From assembly GCA_027442615.1 (NCBI GenBank), contig DAIBBI010000050.1, forward strand, positions 1 to 50,641: a stretch of 50,641 nt of DNA. The letters run 5' to 3'. Source of the DNA: JAJZRV01 sp027442615 (GTDB lineage Bacteria; Pseudomonadota; Gammaproteobacteria; Burkholderiales; Ferrovaceae). Made by a program: the position numbers and the translations under genes. The notes under the pieces were generated by a model. It worked only from the letters and a program-made list of their open reading frames with translations, did not search any database and was not told the DNA's origin. Positions within the stretch are counted from its first letter, which is position 1. Each line of letters opens with the position of its first letter. This document shows, one piece after another, positions 14,692-23,238 of this stretch.

Positions 14692-15224
14692 AGCGATTCA
14701 ATCCATGGTTTCTCGTGCCGCTCCTGGCGTTTGCCGGATTGGTGGCGTTTATGGCTGCGGGACTCAATCGCGACCCGCATCTGGTACCCTCGCCGCTGAT
14801 CAACCATCCCGCACCCAATTTCCAGTTACCCCAATTGCAGGGCAGTGACAAGAACTTTACCCCCGCAGCCTTCAAGGGGCAGGTGTGGATGCTCAACGTG
14901 TGGGCGTCATGGTGCGTTTCCTGCCGTGAGGAACATCCGGTGCTGCTCAGGTTTTCACGCACGCATCGGGTGCCGCTGGTGGGGCTGGACTACAAGGATC
15001 AACCTGCTGATGCCCTGAAATGGCTGAACGATTACGGTGATCCCTATACGCTCACGGCCGTGGATGCCGATGGCCGGGTGGGGATCGATTACGGTGTTTA
15101 TGGCGTTCCAGAAACCTACGTCATCGACAAGGCTGGCGTGATTCGCTACAAGCAGATCGGCCCGGTGACGCCCGAGGCCCTGCAACAGACCATTTTGCCG
15201 TTGATTGCGGAGTTGCAAAAATGA
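14688..15224 (+). CDS. ccmG: Thiol:disulfide oxidoreductase CcmG/DsbE
   Basis: A 178-residue protein anchored by one N-terminal helix (about 8-25) with a periplasmic thioredoxin fold. The active site is WCVSC (75-79), within NVWASWCVSCREEHP. The cis-Pro region is YGVPETYVID. It reduces apocytochrome cysteines or CcmH before haem attachment. ATG 14688 overlaps the ccmF stop; it also overlaps ccmH by four bases. Confidence 0.96.
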   Translation: MKRFNPWFLVPLLAFAGLVAFMAAGLNRDPHLVPSPLINHPAPNFQLPQLQGSDKNFTPAAFKGQVWMLNVWASWCVSCREEHPVLLRFSRTHRVPLVGLDYKDQPADALKWLNDYGDPYTLTAVDADGRVGIDYGVYGVPETYVIDKAGVIRYKQIGPVTPEALQQTILPLIAELQK

Positions 15225-15676
15225 AGCGATGGATGCTGCTGGTGCTGTTGTGCTTGCCCCTGGCACTGCACGCCACTGAGGCCAAGCCGCTGGCCGAAGA
15301 TGAAGTGGTGGAGCAACGCCTGATCAAGATCGCCGAGGAGATGCGCTGCCTCGTCTGCCAGAACGAATCCCTGGCGGGTTCGCGAGCCGATCTTGCAGAG
15401 GATTTGCGACGCGAGATTCGGTCGCAAATCCGGCAAGGCAAAACCGATCAGGAGGTGATGGACTTCATGGTGACGCGCTACGGAGATTTTGTGCGTTATC
15501 GCCCCCCGGTCAAACCCACGACCTGGTTGCTGTGGTTTGGCCCTTTCCTGTTTCTTGCCGTGGCTGTGGGTCTGTTGGTGCGCGTGCTGCGTCGACGCAT
15601 CCGGTTAAGTCCTGACGAGCCGCTTACTGCCGAACAAAAACAACAAGCCGAAGCGCTGCTGCGCGATAAATCATGA
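15221..15676 (+). CDS. ccmH: Cytochrome c maturation protein CcmH
   Basis: A 151-residue CcmH (CcmL-type, short). It has a signal peptide/anchor (1-18), the redox motif MRCLVCQN (Cys43, Cys46), a helical bundle with SRADLAEDLRREIRSQI and a C-terminal membrane anchor (about 101-120). It holds apocytochrome cysteines for CcmF. The CcmI function is encoded by the next gene, so the fused enterobacterial CcmH is split here. Four-base overlaps on both sides indicate translational coupling. Confidence 0.96.
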   Translation: MKRWMLLVLLCLPLALHATEAKPLAEDEVVEQRLIKIAEEMRCLVCQNESLAGSRADLAEDLRREIRSQIRQGKTDQEVMDFMVTRYGDFVRYRPPVKPTTWLLWFGPFLFLAVAVGLLVRVLRRRIRLSPDEPLTAEQKQQAEALLRDKS

Positions 15677-16902
15677 CTTCATTTCTCATTGCTGCGAGCC
15701 TCCTGCTGGCCCTGGTCCTGGTCGTCCTGTTCTTTTTTCTGTTGCGCCGACGCGGAGGCGTGAGCGACAACCGCAAGGCGCTCAATGCGGCAGTTTATCG
15801 CGATCAGTTGGTGGAACTCGACGCCGAGCATCGTGAGGGAAGTCTGGAAGATTCTGACTATGCCCAGGCACGCGACGAAGTCCAGCGCCGCCTGCTGGAA
15901 GATACCGCAGTGTCCCCCGAGGTGACGGATTACACCCATGGGCGCAAAGTGGCCATCGGTATCCTGGTGGCTATCCCCCTGCTCGTTGTCGGCCTCTATG
16001 CCTGGCACGGCCAGCCTGACGCCCTCAATCCACAGCAACAACCCCACGCCATGGAGCAGCAGCTCGATGCCATGGTGGCCTCGCTTGCTGCCAAGCTCGC
16101 CAAAAATCCGGACAATCCCGAAGGGTGGGCCATGCTGGCGCGTTCCTACATGAATCTGGAGCGCCCTAAGGAGGCGTTGCAGGCCTTCTCCCATCTGACC
16201 CAACAGCTCAACGATGACCCGCAATTGATGGTGGACTATGCCGAGGCGCTCGCTTCGTCAGGCCAGGATCAGGGCATGGCACAGGCGCGCACCTGGGTGG
16301 ATAAGGCACTTGCCCTCGAGCCCGGCAATCCCAAGGGGTTGTTTCTATCCGGGGGCTTTGCTTTTGCGGACAAAAACTATCGCAAGGCGGCTGCCGTCTG
16401 GGAAAAGCTGATGCCACTCCTGGAGCCGGGTTCACAGGACGCCAATTTCGTGCTGGAAAACCTCAACAAGGCACGCGCCCAGGTCCAGTTGCCGCCGCTT
16501 GCTGCAGACAGGTTTCAACAGGCCACAGGGCCCAGCACCCCACAGGCCGGCAATGCTTCCACGGCGCTCGCGGGCAAGGTGGTGCTGGACCCGGTTCTCA
16601 AGGGAAAGGCAGCGCCCACGGACACGGTGTTCCTTTTTGCCCGGGCCGTTCAGGGGCCGCGCATGCCGCTGGCCATCCTGAAAACCACGGTCAGCCAGCT
16701 GCCGCTGGAGTTTGAGTTGACCGATGCCATGGCCATGAGTCCGCAGTTCAATCTGTCTTCAGCAAGCCTGGTGCGGGTGGAGGTGCGGGTGTCGAAGTCG
16801 GGAAGTGCCACGCCCACCAGCGGCGATCTGGTGGGGGCCAGCCTGCCGGTCAAGCCGGGCACGCGCGGCATTGAGGTGCATATCAGCCAGGTTCAGCCCT
16901 GA
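15673..16902 (+). CDS. ccmI: Cytochrome c maturation protein CcmI
   Basis: A 409-residue protein with two membrane helices (about 4-24 and 92-112) joined by a cytoplasmic loop with a coiled-coil-like helix (NRKALNAAVYRDQLVELDAEHREG), then periplasmic TPR repeats (about 125-270) and a beta-rich C-terminal domain (about 295-409). CcmI chaperones apocytochromes to the CcmFH complex by binding their C-termini. Last gene of the ccmFGHI operon. It converges with ccmE, with only 32 bp between. Confidence 0.95.
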   Translation: MTSFLIAASLLLALVLVVLFFFLLRRRGGVSDNRKALNAAVYRDQLVELDAEHREGSLEDSDYAQARDEVQRRLLEDTAVSPEVTDYTHGRKVAIGILVAIPLLVVGLYAWHGQPDALNPQQQPHAMEQQLDAMVASLAAKLAKNPDNPEGWAMLARSYMNLERPKEALQAFSHLTQQLNDDPQLMVDYAEALASSGQDQGMAQARTWVDKALALEPGNPKGLFLSGGFAFADKNYRKAAAVWEKLMPLLEPGSQDANFVLENLNKARAQVQLPPLAADRFQQATGPSTPQAGNASTALAGKVVLDPVLKGKAAPTDTVFLFARAVQGPRMPLAILKTTVSQLPLEFELTDAMAMSPQFNLSSASLVRVEVRVSKSGSATPTSGDLVGASLPVKPGTRGIEVHISQVQP

Positions 16903-16909
16903 TTGCCAG

Positions 16910-16929
16910 AGGTGCCGGTCCGGCACCTT
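16910..16929. terminator. Possible hairpin between convergent ccm operons
   Basis: AGGTGCCGG and CCGGCACCT form a nearly perfect palindrome between the ccmI and ccmE stops. No T-tract follows on either strand, so it may be a weak or factor-assisted terminator. Confidence 0.45.
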
Positions 16930-16934
16930 GAAGA

Positions 16935-17378
16935 TCAGGGCTTGAGCGTTTTTGCAGTTTGCTGCGCCTGGTCCACAGCGGACTTGGCTTCGGGCGGCAT
17001 GTAGTTTTCGTCGTGTTTTGCCAATACTTCGGTGGCCATGAACTCGCCACTGTTGCCAATTTTTCCCTGTGCAACCATGCCACGGCCTTCCTTGAACAGG
17101 TCCGGCAGAATGCCGCTGAAAGTGACGGGGACCTCCCTGGCGGTATCAGTCACCACAAAGTGGGCAGTGATGCCATCGCGTGTGAGCGAACCCGCCTTGA
17201 CGAGTCCGCCAATCCGGAAGGGTTTGTTTTTGGGGGCCTCGCCGTTTGCAATCTGGGTGGGAGTGTAGAAAAACACCAGGTTGCTGCGAAATGCGTTGAG
17301 GACCAGTGCGGCCGCGATGCCCAGCACCGCCAGCGCGCCGATGATCAGGAACATTCGTTTGTGACGCGGTTTCATCAT
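16935..17378 (-). CDS. ccmE: Haem chaperone CcmE
   Basis: A 147-residue protein: one N-terminal membrane helix (about 8-29) and a periplasmic OB-fold. The conserved covalent haem-binding His122 and nearby Tyr126 are in AKHDENYMPPE. CcmE takes haem released by CcmABCD and hands it to CcmF. The start overlaps ccmD. Its natural partner ccmF is not downstream but on the opposite strand, converging. Confidence 0.96.
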   Translation of the reverse strand: MMKPRHKRMFLIIGALAVLGIAAALVLNAFRSNLVFFYTPTQIANGEAPKNKPFRIGGLVKAGSLTRDGITAHFVVTDTAREVPVTFSGILPDLFKEGRGMVAQGKIGNSGEFMATEVLAKHDENYMPPEAKSAVDQAQQTAKTLKP

Positions 17379-17539
17379 GCCAACTCCTTGCGCGGCAGTC
17401 GTGCCATGATGGCACGTCGCCGATGTTTGAGCATCCAGACTTCAATCACCATCCCCAGCGCACAGGCACCGACGCTGCCCCAGACATAAAAGGCATATCC
17501 GCCCATCGCCAGAAACTCACTCAAGCTATTCCATTGCAT
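17375..17539 (-). CDS. ccmD: Small membrane protein CcmD
   Basis: A 54-residue protein found by reading the gap between ccmE and ccmC. It starts MQWNSLSEFLAMGGYAFYVW and has one membrane helix (about 12-36), then a basic cytoplasmic tail (LKHRRRAIMARLPRKEL). This is the standard CcmD layout: an acidic N-terminus with family residues GGYAFYVW. It stabilises CcmABC and CcmE and helps release holo-CcmE. It overlaps the ccmC end by 14 bp and the ccmE start by 4 bp. Confidence 0.93.
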   Translation of the reverse strand: MQWNSLSEFLAMGGYAFYVWGSVGACALGMVIEVWMLKHRRRAIMARLPRKELA

Positions 17540-18269
17540 TTTTCTTCACCCATTCGCTGGTCAATTCGCGTTCCAGAATAATGCAGCGGACCCGCATCAG
17601 GGCCACTGCGATGGTATAGGCCCAAAATGCCAGGGCCATCAGCAACATGCCCAGCAACATGGTATGTGCCATGCTGGGGGCTTTGGTCATGGATACGGAA
17701 GCCCCCTGGTGCAGGGTGTTCCACCACTGCACCGAAAAATAAATGATGGGGACGTTGATGACGCCTACCAGGGCCAGGATGGCGCCTGCCTTGTCCGCAC
17801 GGCGCGGGTCATCGATGGCTGCCTGCAGGGCGATGAAGCCCAGGTACAGAAAGAACAGGATCAGCTGCGAGGTCAGCCGCGCATCCCACACCCACCAGGC
17901 TCCCCACATGGGTTTGCCCCACAGGGCTCCGGTCCACAGGGAGAGAAAGGCAAACAGGGCGCCAGTGGGCGCCAGTGCCGAGGCCATCATGCCGGAGAGG
18001 CGGGTATTGAAGGACAGCCCCAGGGCGGCCCAGAAGGCCATCACGCAGTAGATGAACATGGACATCCAGCTCACCGGCACATGGACGAAGATGATGCGGT
18101 AGCCTTCGCCCTGCTGTGCATCTGTGGGGGCCACCAGCAAGCCTATCCACAGTCCCGCTGCCAACAGGGCTACGGCAGCAGCTGTAAAGTAGGGGATGAG
18201 CCGGCCCGCCAGCGGATAAAAGGAGACGGGCGAGGCAAATTTAAACCAGTTGATCAGGGAATGATTCAT
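17526..18269 (-). CDS. ccmC: Haem-handling protein CcmC
   Basis: A 247-residue protein with six membrane helices and the WWD motif (WGAWWVWDARLTSQ, about 122-135). His63 in FVHVPVSW and a second His (about 184-205 region, HTMLLG) are haem-ligand candidates. CcmC presents haem to CcmE. ATG 18269 was chosen because it is four bases after the ccmB stop; the frame extending to 18413 is inside ccmB. Confidence 0.96.
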   Translation of the reverse strand: MNHSLINWFKFASPVSFYPLAGRLIPYFTAAAVALLAAGLWIGLLVAPTDAQQGEGYRIIFVHVPVSWMSMFIYCVMAFWAALGLSFNTRLSGMMASALAPTGALFAFLSLWTGALWGKPMWGAWWVWDARLTSQLILFFLYLGFIALQAAIDDPRRADKAGAILALVGVINVPIIYFSVQWWNTLHQGASVSMTKAPSMAHTMLLGMLLMALAFWAYTIAVALMRVRCIILERELTSEWVKKNAME

Positions 18270-18273
18270 CCGT

Positions 18274-18951
18274 TTACTCCAGCGCAACGCGCAACGCGAC
18301 CGTGGCCACCCACGGTGCAAAAAAGGCGCTGACCACCAACAGGGCAGCCAGCAAGGACAGATGTCCGTCGGGTCCGATTCCGGCGAGGTCTGCCTCCACC
18401 GCACCCGCACCAAAAATCAGGGCCGGGATGTACAGGGGGAGGATCAGCAGCGAGAGCAATGCACCGCCGCCCCGCACACCCAGCGTCAACGCGGCACCCA
18501 CGGCACCTATCAGCGACAGGATGGGCGTTCCCAGCAACAGGGACAAGGTCAGGATGAAAAGGCTGCGTCCGGACAGGTCGAATTGCATCCCCAACACGGG
18601 AGCAACCAGGACGACGGGGAGTCCCGCCACCAGCCAATGGGCCATGATCTTTCCTGCCACGAGCAGGGTGAAGGATTGGGGAGACAGGGCCATCTGTTCT
18701 AGGGTGCCATCGGCATGGTCTGACGCGAACAGGCGTTGCAGTCCCAGAAGGGTGGCCAGAAGAGCGCCTATCCACAGGGCACCGGGAGCAATTTTGCGTA
18801 GCAGGTCGGGGTCGGGGCCGATGCCCAGAGGCAACAGGTTGACCACGATGACAAAAAAGAACAGGGCCGTGATGATCTCGGTTTTGTGGCGTGCCGCCAG
18901 CAACAGGTCGCGCTGCACGGAGAGGCGGAAGGGCGAGAGCAGGCGGTTCAT
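18274..18951 (-). CDS. ccmB: Cytochrome c maturation ABC transporter permease CcmB
   Basis: A 225-residue protein with six membrane helices. The family signature segment reads DHADGTLEQMALSP near residues 72-85. With CcmA it forms an ABC-type module whose ATP hydrolysis releases holo-CcmE from CcmCD. The start codon overlaps the ccmA stop (ATGA), so the long frame upstream is rejected. Confidence 0.95.
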   Translation of the reverse strand: MNRLLSPFRLSVQRDLLLAARHKTEIITALFFFVIVVNLLPLGIGPDPDLLRKIAPGALWIGALLATLLGLQRLFASDHADGTLEQMALSPQSFTLLVAGKIMAHWLVAGLPVVLVAPVLGMQFDLSGRSLFILTLSLLLGTPILSLIGAVGAALTLGVRGGGALLSLLILPLYIPALIFGAGAVEADLAGIGPDGHLSLLAALLVVSAFFAPWVATVALRVALE

Positions 18952-19553
18952 AGGGTGACGCACAGGCCGGGGGATAGGGTCATGGACTGATGACTGGTCA
19001 GTATGGCGCTGCCGCCCCCCAACAGATGAGTTTCGATCAGGCCGGTCAAAAAACCCGCGGCGTGGATATCCAGCGCGGTGTAAGGCTCGTCCAGAATCCA
19101 CAGGCGGGCGGGGCGCAGCAGCAGGCGGCAGAGCAGTACGCGACGGCGTTGGCCGGCAGACAGAAAGCGTACCGGCAGTTGTTCGCGTCCCTGCAGGCCA
19201 AACTGGTGCAATGCCTGTGATGCCGCAGTTTCGGCAACCTCGAGCCCTTCCATCCCCAGGCTCAAGGTGAGGTTTTCCAGCGGAGTCAGTTCCTCTTTGA
19301 GCGCGCCCTGATGGCCCAGGTAGAGCAGATCGGCATGAAAGCCTTCACGATCTTCGCGCACTGGGGTGCCATTCCAGGTAATGCGGCCGCCAATAGGCTC
19401 AGACAGACCGGAGAGGATGCGCAACAAGCTGGTTTTTCCAGCACCGTTAGCCCCAGCGATCTGGAGCCATTGGCTTTGGGGCAGTTCAAAACTGAGGTCT
19501 TGAAACAGGACCCGCTCGCCCCTTTGACAGGTCAGGTGTGAGACGGACAGCAT
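18948..19553 (-). CDS. ccmA: Cytochrome c maturation ATPase CcmA
   Basis: A 201-residue ABC ATPase: Walker A GANGAGKTS (about 35-43), signature LSAGQ (about 132-136), Walker B LWILDEP. The length matches the compact CcmA. First gene of ccmABCDE; its start is about 50 bp from the divergent copper ATPase. No clear promoter was recognised in this short gap. Confidence 0.96.
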   Translation of the reverse strand: MLSVSHLTCQRGERVLFQDLSFELPQSQWLQIAGANGAGKTSLLRILSGLSEPIGGRITWNGTPVREDREGFHADLLYLGHQGALKEELTPLENLTLSLGMEGLEVAETAASQALHQFGLQGREQLPVRFLSAGQRRRVLLCRLLLRPARLWILDEPYTALDIHAAGFLTGLIETHLLGGGSAILTSHQSMTLSPGLCVTL

Positions 19554-19602
19554 AATTGCGCTATTCTACAGGATTCATGACCAGAACCCACGGTAACGCG
19601 CC

Positions 19603-21834
19603 ATGAAGCAAACCCTTGCCATCTCTGGAATGACCTGCGCTTCATGCGTGGCCCATGTGGAAGAGGCGCTGCACAAAGTGCCTGGCGTCACCGGGGCCAG
19701 TGTCAATCTTGCCACCGAAAAAGCGGAGGTGACGTTGGACGATGCAGCAGGTGCCGCACCCGCAGTCGTCACGCAACTGGTCCGAGCGGTGGTTACTGCA
19801 GGTTACGGTGCGCGCGCCGTGACGGATGATGTGTTTGCCCGCGAAGATGCCCTGCAGCAGGTACGGGATCGGCGCGAGGTGCGTGCCGTCATGGCCGCTG
19901 CACTGCTGACAGCTCCGCTGTTGCTGTCCATGCTGCTTACCGGTCTTGGCATCGAATTCATGCTGCCACTGTGGCTACAATGGGCCCTGGCGACCCCGGT
20001 GCAGTTCGTGCTGGGCTGGCGTTTCTATCGCGCGGGCTTTGTCGCCCTTAAAAACCGTTCCGGCAATATGGATCTCCTGGTGGCACTGGGCACCAGCGCC
20101 GCATACGGGTTGAGCACGGTTCAGGCCCTGCGGGGTGTGGACGGCATGCACGCGGTTTACTACGAAGCCAGCAGTGTGGTGATTACCCTGGTGTTGCTGG
20201 GCAAACTGTTGGAGTCGCGCGCCAGGCGCCAGGCCGCCGATGCCATTCGCGCATTGCAGTCATTGCGCCCGGATACCGCCCGCCTGATCGACCCCGGTCG
20301 ACCGACCCGATTCAATCGTGTCATTCCTACCGAGCATTTGCTGGCGGGAGACCGGGTGCTGGTCATGCCCGGTGAACGCATCCCCTGCGATGGCGTGGTG
20401 CAGGAGGGCGAGAGCGATGTGGACGAATCCCTGCTCACAGGTGAAAGCGAAGCCATCACCAAGCGGCTGGGCAGCCCCGTGACCGGAGGGACGGTCAATG
20501 GGTTGGGCCTCCTCGTGATTTCCGTGAGCGCAACCGCTGCGGAAGGCACCCTGGCGCGCATCATTCGACTGGTGGCCAGTGCGCAAGCCACCAAGCCGCC
20601 CATTCAACGACAGGTGGACCGCATCAGCGCGGTGTTTGTTCCGATCGTGCTGGTGATCGCGCTGGTGACCTTTCTTGGCAATCTGTGGGTGTTGGGAAGC
20701 GTCGAGCCGGCACTCATCAACGCCGTTTCGGTGCTGGTCATCGCCTGTCCCTGCGCCCTGGGGCTCGCCACTCCCGTCTCCATCCTCGTGGGCACCGGTG
20801 TGGCGGCGCGGCAGGGCATCCTGATCAAGGACGCGACGGCATTGGAACTGGCCCATGCCGTGAGCATCGTGGCTTTCGATAAAACTGGAACACTCACGGA
20901 GGGCAAACCCGTGCTGCAGGAATTCCAGCCCCTGGGTTACGGGACGGCGGCAGCTGTGCTGGCGGCGGCTGCCGGATTGCAATCCGGCAGCGAACACCCG
21001 CTCGCCAAGGCTGTGCTGACCCTCGCCGCGGCGCGAGGCGTTGTTGCCGAAGGCGTGAGTGGCGTCGTGGCCCAGCCGGGTCTGGGGGTGGGGGGGATGG
21101 TCAGCTCGGGGCCCTGGGCCGGGCAAAAGCTGCTTCTCATCAGCCACAACGGATTGCTGGAGCATCATCCTGGCATCGCAGCAGGCCTGGCGCCGCTTGT
21201 GGCCCAAGTAATGCAGTCCGGCTGGAGCGTCTCCTGGCTCATGCAGCAGCAAGGGGAAGCGCTCACCGCACTGGCCTGGATGGCCTTTGGCGACCCGGTG
21301 CGCTCGCAGGCCGCCAGTGCCATCGCGGGGCTGCATGCTTTGGGCATCCGCACGGTGCTGATTTCAGGAGATCATGAGGCGGCAGCGCAGCGTGTGGCGG
21401 GACCGCTGGGGATGGACCAGGTCTTTGCCAACGTCAGTCCGGGACGCAAGGCTGAAATCGTCACCGCATTGCGCACCACCCACACGGTGGTGGCCATGGT
21501 GGGTGATGGTGTCAATGATGCTCCAGCGCTGGCTGCAGCTGATGTGGGCATTGCCATGGGCTCAGGCACCGATGTGGCCATGCATGCCGCTGGCATCACG
21601 CTCTTGCGGGGAGACCTGACCCTGATCCCGGCAGCTCTATCCATTTCTCGCAGAACCTGGACAAAAATCCGGCAAAACCTGTTCTGGGCCTTTTTTTACA
21701 ATGTGGTCGGGATTCCCTTGGCGGCCATGGGCTGGTTGACCCCGGTAGTTGCTGGCAGTGCCATGGCCTTTTCCAGTTTTTCCGTGGTCACCAACGCGCT
21801 GTTGTTGCGGCGAAAACAGAAACTGGCCCCCTGA
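19603..21834 (+). CDS. copA: Copper-exporting P1B-type ATPase (CopA-like)
   Basis: A 743-residue P-type ATPase with one N-terminal HMA domain (GMTCASC, Cys12/Cys15). The membrane metal site has CPC at 382-384 (ACPCALGLATP), an AFFYN segment and a late MAFSSFSVVTNALLL segment; CPC, YN and MxxSS together mark Cu(I) transporters. Also seen: LLTGESE, phosphorylation site DKTGT (Asp426), SEHPLAKA (ATP-binding His-Pro) and VGDGVNDAPAL. It would export excess cytoplasmic Cu(I) and may supply copper to oxidases. No CueR-like operator was noticed in the short upstream gap. Confidence 0.95.
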   Translation: MKQTLAISGMTCASCVAHVEEALHKVPGVTGASVNLATEKAEVTLDDAAGAAPAVVTQLVRAVVTAGYGARAVTDDVFAREDALQQVRDRREVRAVMAAALLTAPLLLSMLLTGLGIEFMLPLWLQWALATPVQFVLGWRFYRAGFVALKNRSGNMDLLVALGTSAAYGLSTVQALRGVDGMHAVYYEASSVVITLVLLGKLLESRARRQAADAIRALQSLRPDTARLIDPGRPTRFNRVIPTEHLLAGDRVLVMPGERIPCDGVVQEGESDVDESLLTGESEAITKRLGSPVTGGTVNGLGLLVISVSATAAEGTLARIIRLVASAQATKPPIQRQVDRISAVFVPIVLVIALVTFLGNLWVLGSVEPALINAVSVLVIACPCALGLATPVSILVGTGVAARQGILIKDATALELAHAVSIVAFDKTGTLTEGKPVLQEFQPLGYGTAAAVLAAAAGLQSGSEHPLAKAVLTLAAARGVVAEGVSGVVAQPGLGVGGMVSSGPWAGQKLLLISHNGLLEHHPGIAAGLAPLVAQVMQSGWSVSWLMQQQGEALTALAWMAFGDPVRSQAASAIAGLHALGIRTVLISGDHEAAAQRVAGPLGMDQVFANVSPGRKAEIVTALRTTHTVVAMVGDGVNDAPALAAADVGIAMGSGTDVAMHAAGITLLRGDLTLIPAALSISRRTWTKIRQNLFWAFFYNVVGIPLAAMGWLTPVVAGSAMAFSSFSVVTNALLLRRKQKLAP

Positions 21835-21835
21835 C

Positions 21836-21852
21836 CGCACCGTATTAGTGCA
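21836..21852. promoter_or_regulatory. NtrC-like enhancer site
   Basis: CGCACCGTATTAGTGCA matches the NtrC consensus TGCACC-N5-GGTGCA at 10 of 12 defined positions. Its centre (21844) is about 108 bp before the start predicted by the sigma-54 promoter below, which is in the usual enhancer range. It begins directly after the copA stop codon. Confidence 0.65.
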
Positions 21853-21925
21853 TTATTCATTCCAAAATAGTGCGCCATCCCGTCAAAGCGGCATGTCCTG
21901 GACGGGTAACGCCAGATTTTTCTTG

Positions 21926-21942
21926 TTGGCACGGTCATTGCT
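21926..21942 (+). promoter_or_regulatory. Sigma-54 (RpoN) promoter
   Basis: TTGGCACGGTCATTGCT fits the consensus YTGGCACG-N4-TTGCW at every defined base, with the obligatory GG (21928-21929) and GC (21940-21941) 10 bp apart. Transcription would start near 21952, leaving a leader of about 35 bp before the transporter gene. Confidence 0.8.
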
Positions 21943-21986
21943 CAAAAGTTTGGATGTCTGCAACTATTTTTATAACGGAGTGAATC

Positions 21987-23228
21987 ATGTCAAACATTCA
22001 AGTATCGACAGGTCGCGCTGAAAGATGGATCCAACTGGCGCTGGGCGTTATCTGCATGATGGCCATTTCGAGCCCCCAGTACACCTGGACCCTTTTCACC
22101 AAACCGTTGATGGGGGCGCTTGCGGTCAAGCTGCCGGAAATTCAGATTACCTTTTCCATTCTGATCGTCCTCCAGACCTTTCTATCTCCCGCGCAGGGGT
22201 TCCTGGTGGACCGATTTGGTCCACGCTTCCTGATTTCGGCCGGCATCCTGTTGACGGGTTTGAGTTGGGTTCTGGCCTCAAGCGCCACCACCATTACCCA
22301 GCTCTATCTGACTTATGGCTTGTTTGGCGGGATTGGCACCGGCATCGTCTACATCGGGATCGTGAGCCAGATGGTCAAGTGGTTTCCAGATCGCCGCGGT
22401 TTTGCCGTGGGTATGGTGGCAGCAGGCTACGGCTTCGGCGCCATTCTGACCACCATCCCCATTTCTGCCAGCATTTCGGATCATGGCTATCAGTCAACGC
22501 TCTGGACCTTTGGCCTGATTTTTTCGGTAGTGGGATTGCTGGCGGCCCAGGGCTTGAAGCGCCCTCCGCGTGAGCGGCATGCCATCCTGACCGGGCATCG
22601 CGAGGAGGTGGCAGGGGTCTCCCCCGCAGTGATGCTGAAAACCCCGGTATTTTGGCTGATGTTCCTCATGATGACCATGCTTTCCACTTCAGGCCTCATG
22701 GTGATTTCCCAGACCGCCGCGTTTGCCAGGGACTTTGGCGTCGCATCCATCATGGTCATGGGCATGGCGGCACTGCCGCTGGCCCTGACCGTGGACCGCA
22801 TCACCAATGGTCTGACCCGTCCATTCTTTGGCTGGATTTCTGACAACATCGGGCGTGAAAACACCATGTTCATCGCCTTCATGCTGGAGGGGATCGCCAT
22901 GTTCACCTGGCTGCAGTTTCGCGAGGATCCGGTACTGTTTGTGTTGCTCTCCGGCGTGGTGTTTTTTGGCTGGGGCGAGATTTTTTCCCTGTTTCCTTCT
23001 ACACTCACGGATATCTTTGGCGAGCGGCACGCCACGGCCAATTACGGGTTTCTGTACATGGCGCAAGGCGTGGGGTCGGTATTGGGCGGCCCCATGGCAG
23101 CCCAGCTTCATGAAGCCACGGGCAGCTGGATTCCGGTCTTTGGGGTGGTGATTACTCTGGATATTCTGGCGGCAATCCTGGCGCTTGTGGTCCTGAAGCC
23201 CTTGCGCAAAAAACGCCAATACTTTTAA
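21987..23228 (+). CDS. Oxalate/formate antiporter (OFA) family MFS transporter
   Basis: A 413-residue MFS protein with 12 predicted membrane helices. OFA-like features: SPQYTWTLFTKPL in helix 1, DRFGPRFLISAGILLTG, the glycine-rich YGLFGGIGTGIVYIG, VKWFPDRRGFAVGMVAAGYGFG, and NYGFLYMAQGVGSVLGGP in helix 11. In OxlT a Lys of helix 11 binds oxalate; here the equivalent position seems to be Gln, so the substrate may not be oxalate itself (alignment needed). CGGAG precedes ATG 21987. It is the first gene of a sigma-54/NtrC-type operon with the GGT-like hydrolase, 10 bp apart, so it probably imports that enzyme's substrate. Confidence 0.85.
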   Translation: MSNIQVSTGRAERWIQLALGVICMMAISSPQYTWTLFTKPLMGALAVKLPEIQITFSILIVLQTFLSPAQGFLVDRFGPRFLISAGILLTGLSWVLASSATTITQLYLTYGLFGGIGTGIVYIGIVSQMVKWFPDRRGFAVGMVAAGYGFGAILTTIPISASISDHGYQSTLWTFGLIFSVVGLLAAQGLKRPPRERHAILTGHREEVAGVSPAVMLKTPVFWLMFLMMTMLSTSGLMVISQTAAFARDFGVASIMVMGMAALPLALTVDRITNGLTRPFFGWISDNIGRENTMFIAFMLEGIAMFTWLQFREDPVLFVLLSGVVFFGWGEIFSLFPSTLTDIFGERHATANYGFLYMAQGVGSVLGGPMAAQLHEATGSWIPVFGVVITLDILAAILALVVLKPLRKKRQYF

Positions 23229-23238
23229 GGGATCATTC

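Noticed and set aside
20260..21336. 358-residue minus-strand frame
   Set aside because: It is fully antisense to the copA core, whose motifs are unmistakable on the plus strand.
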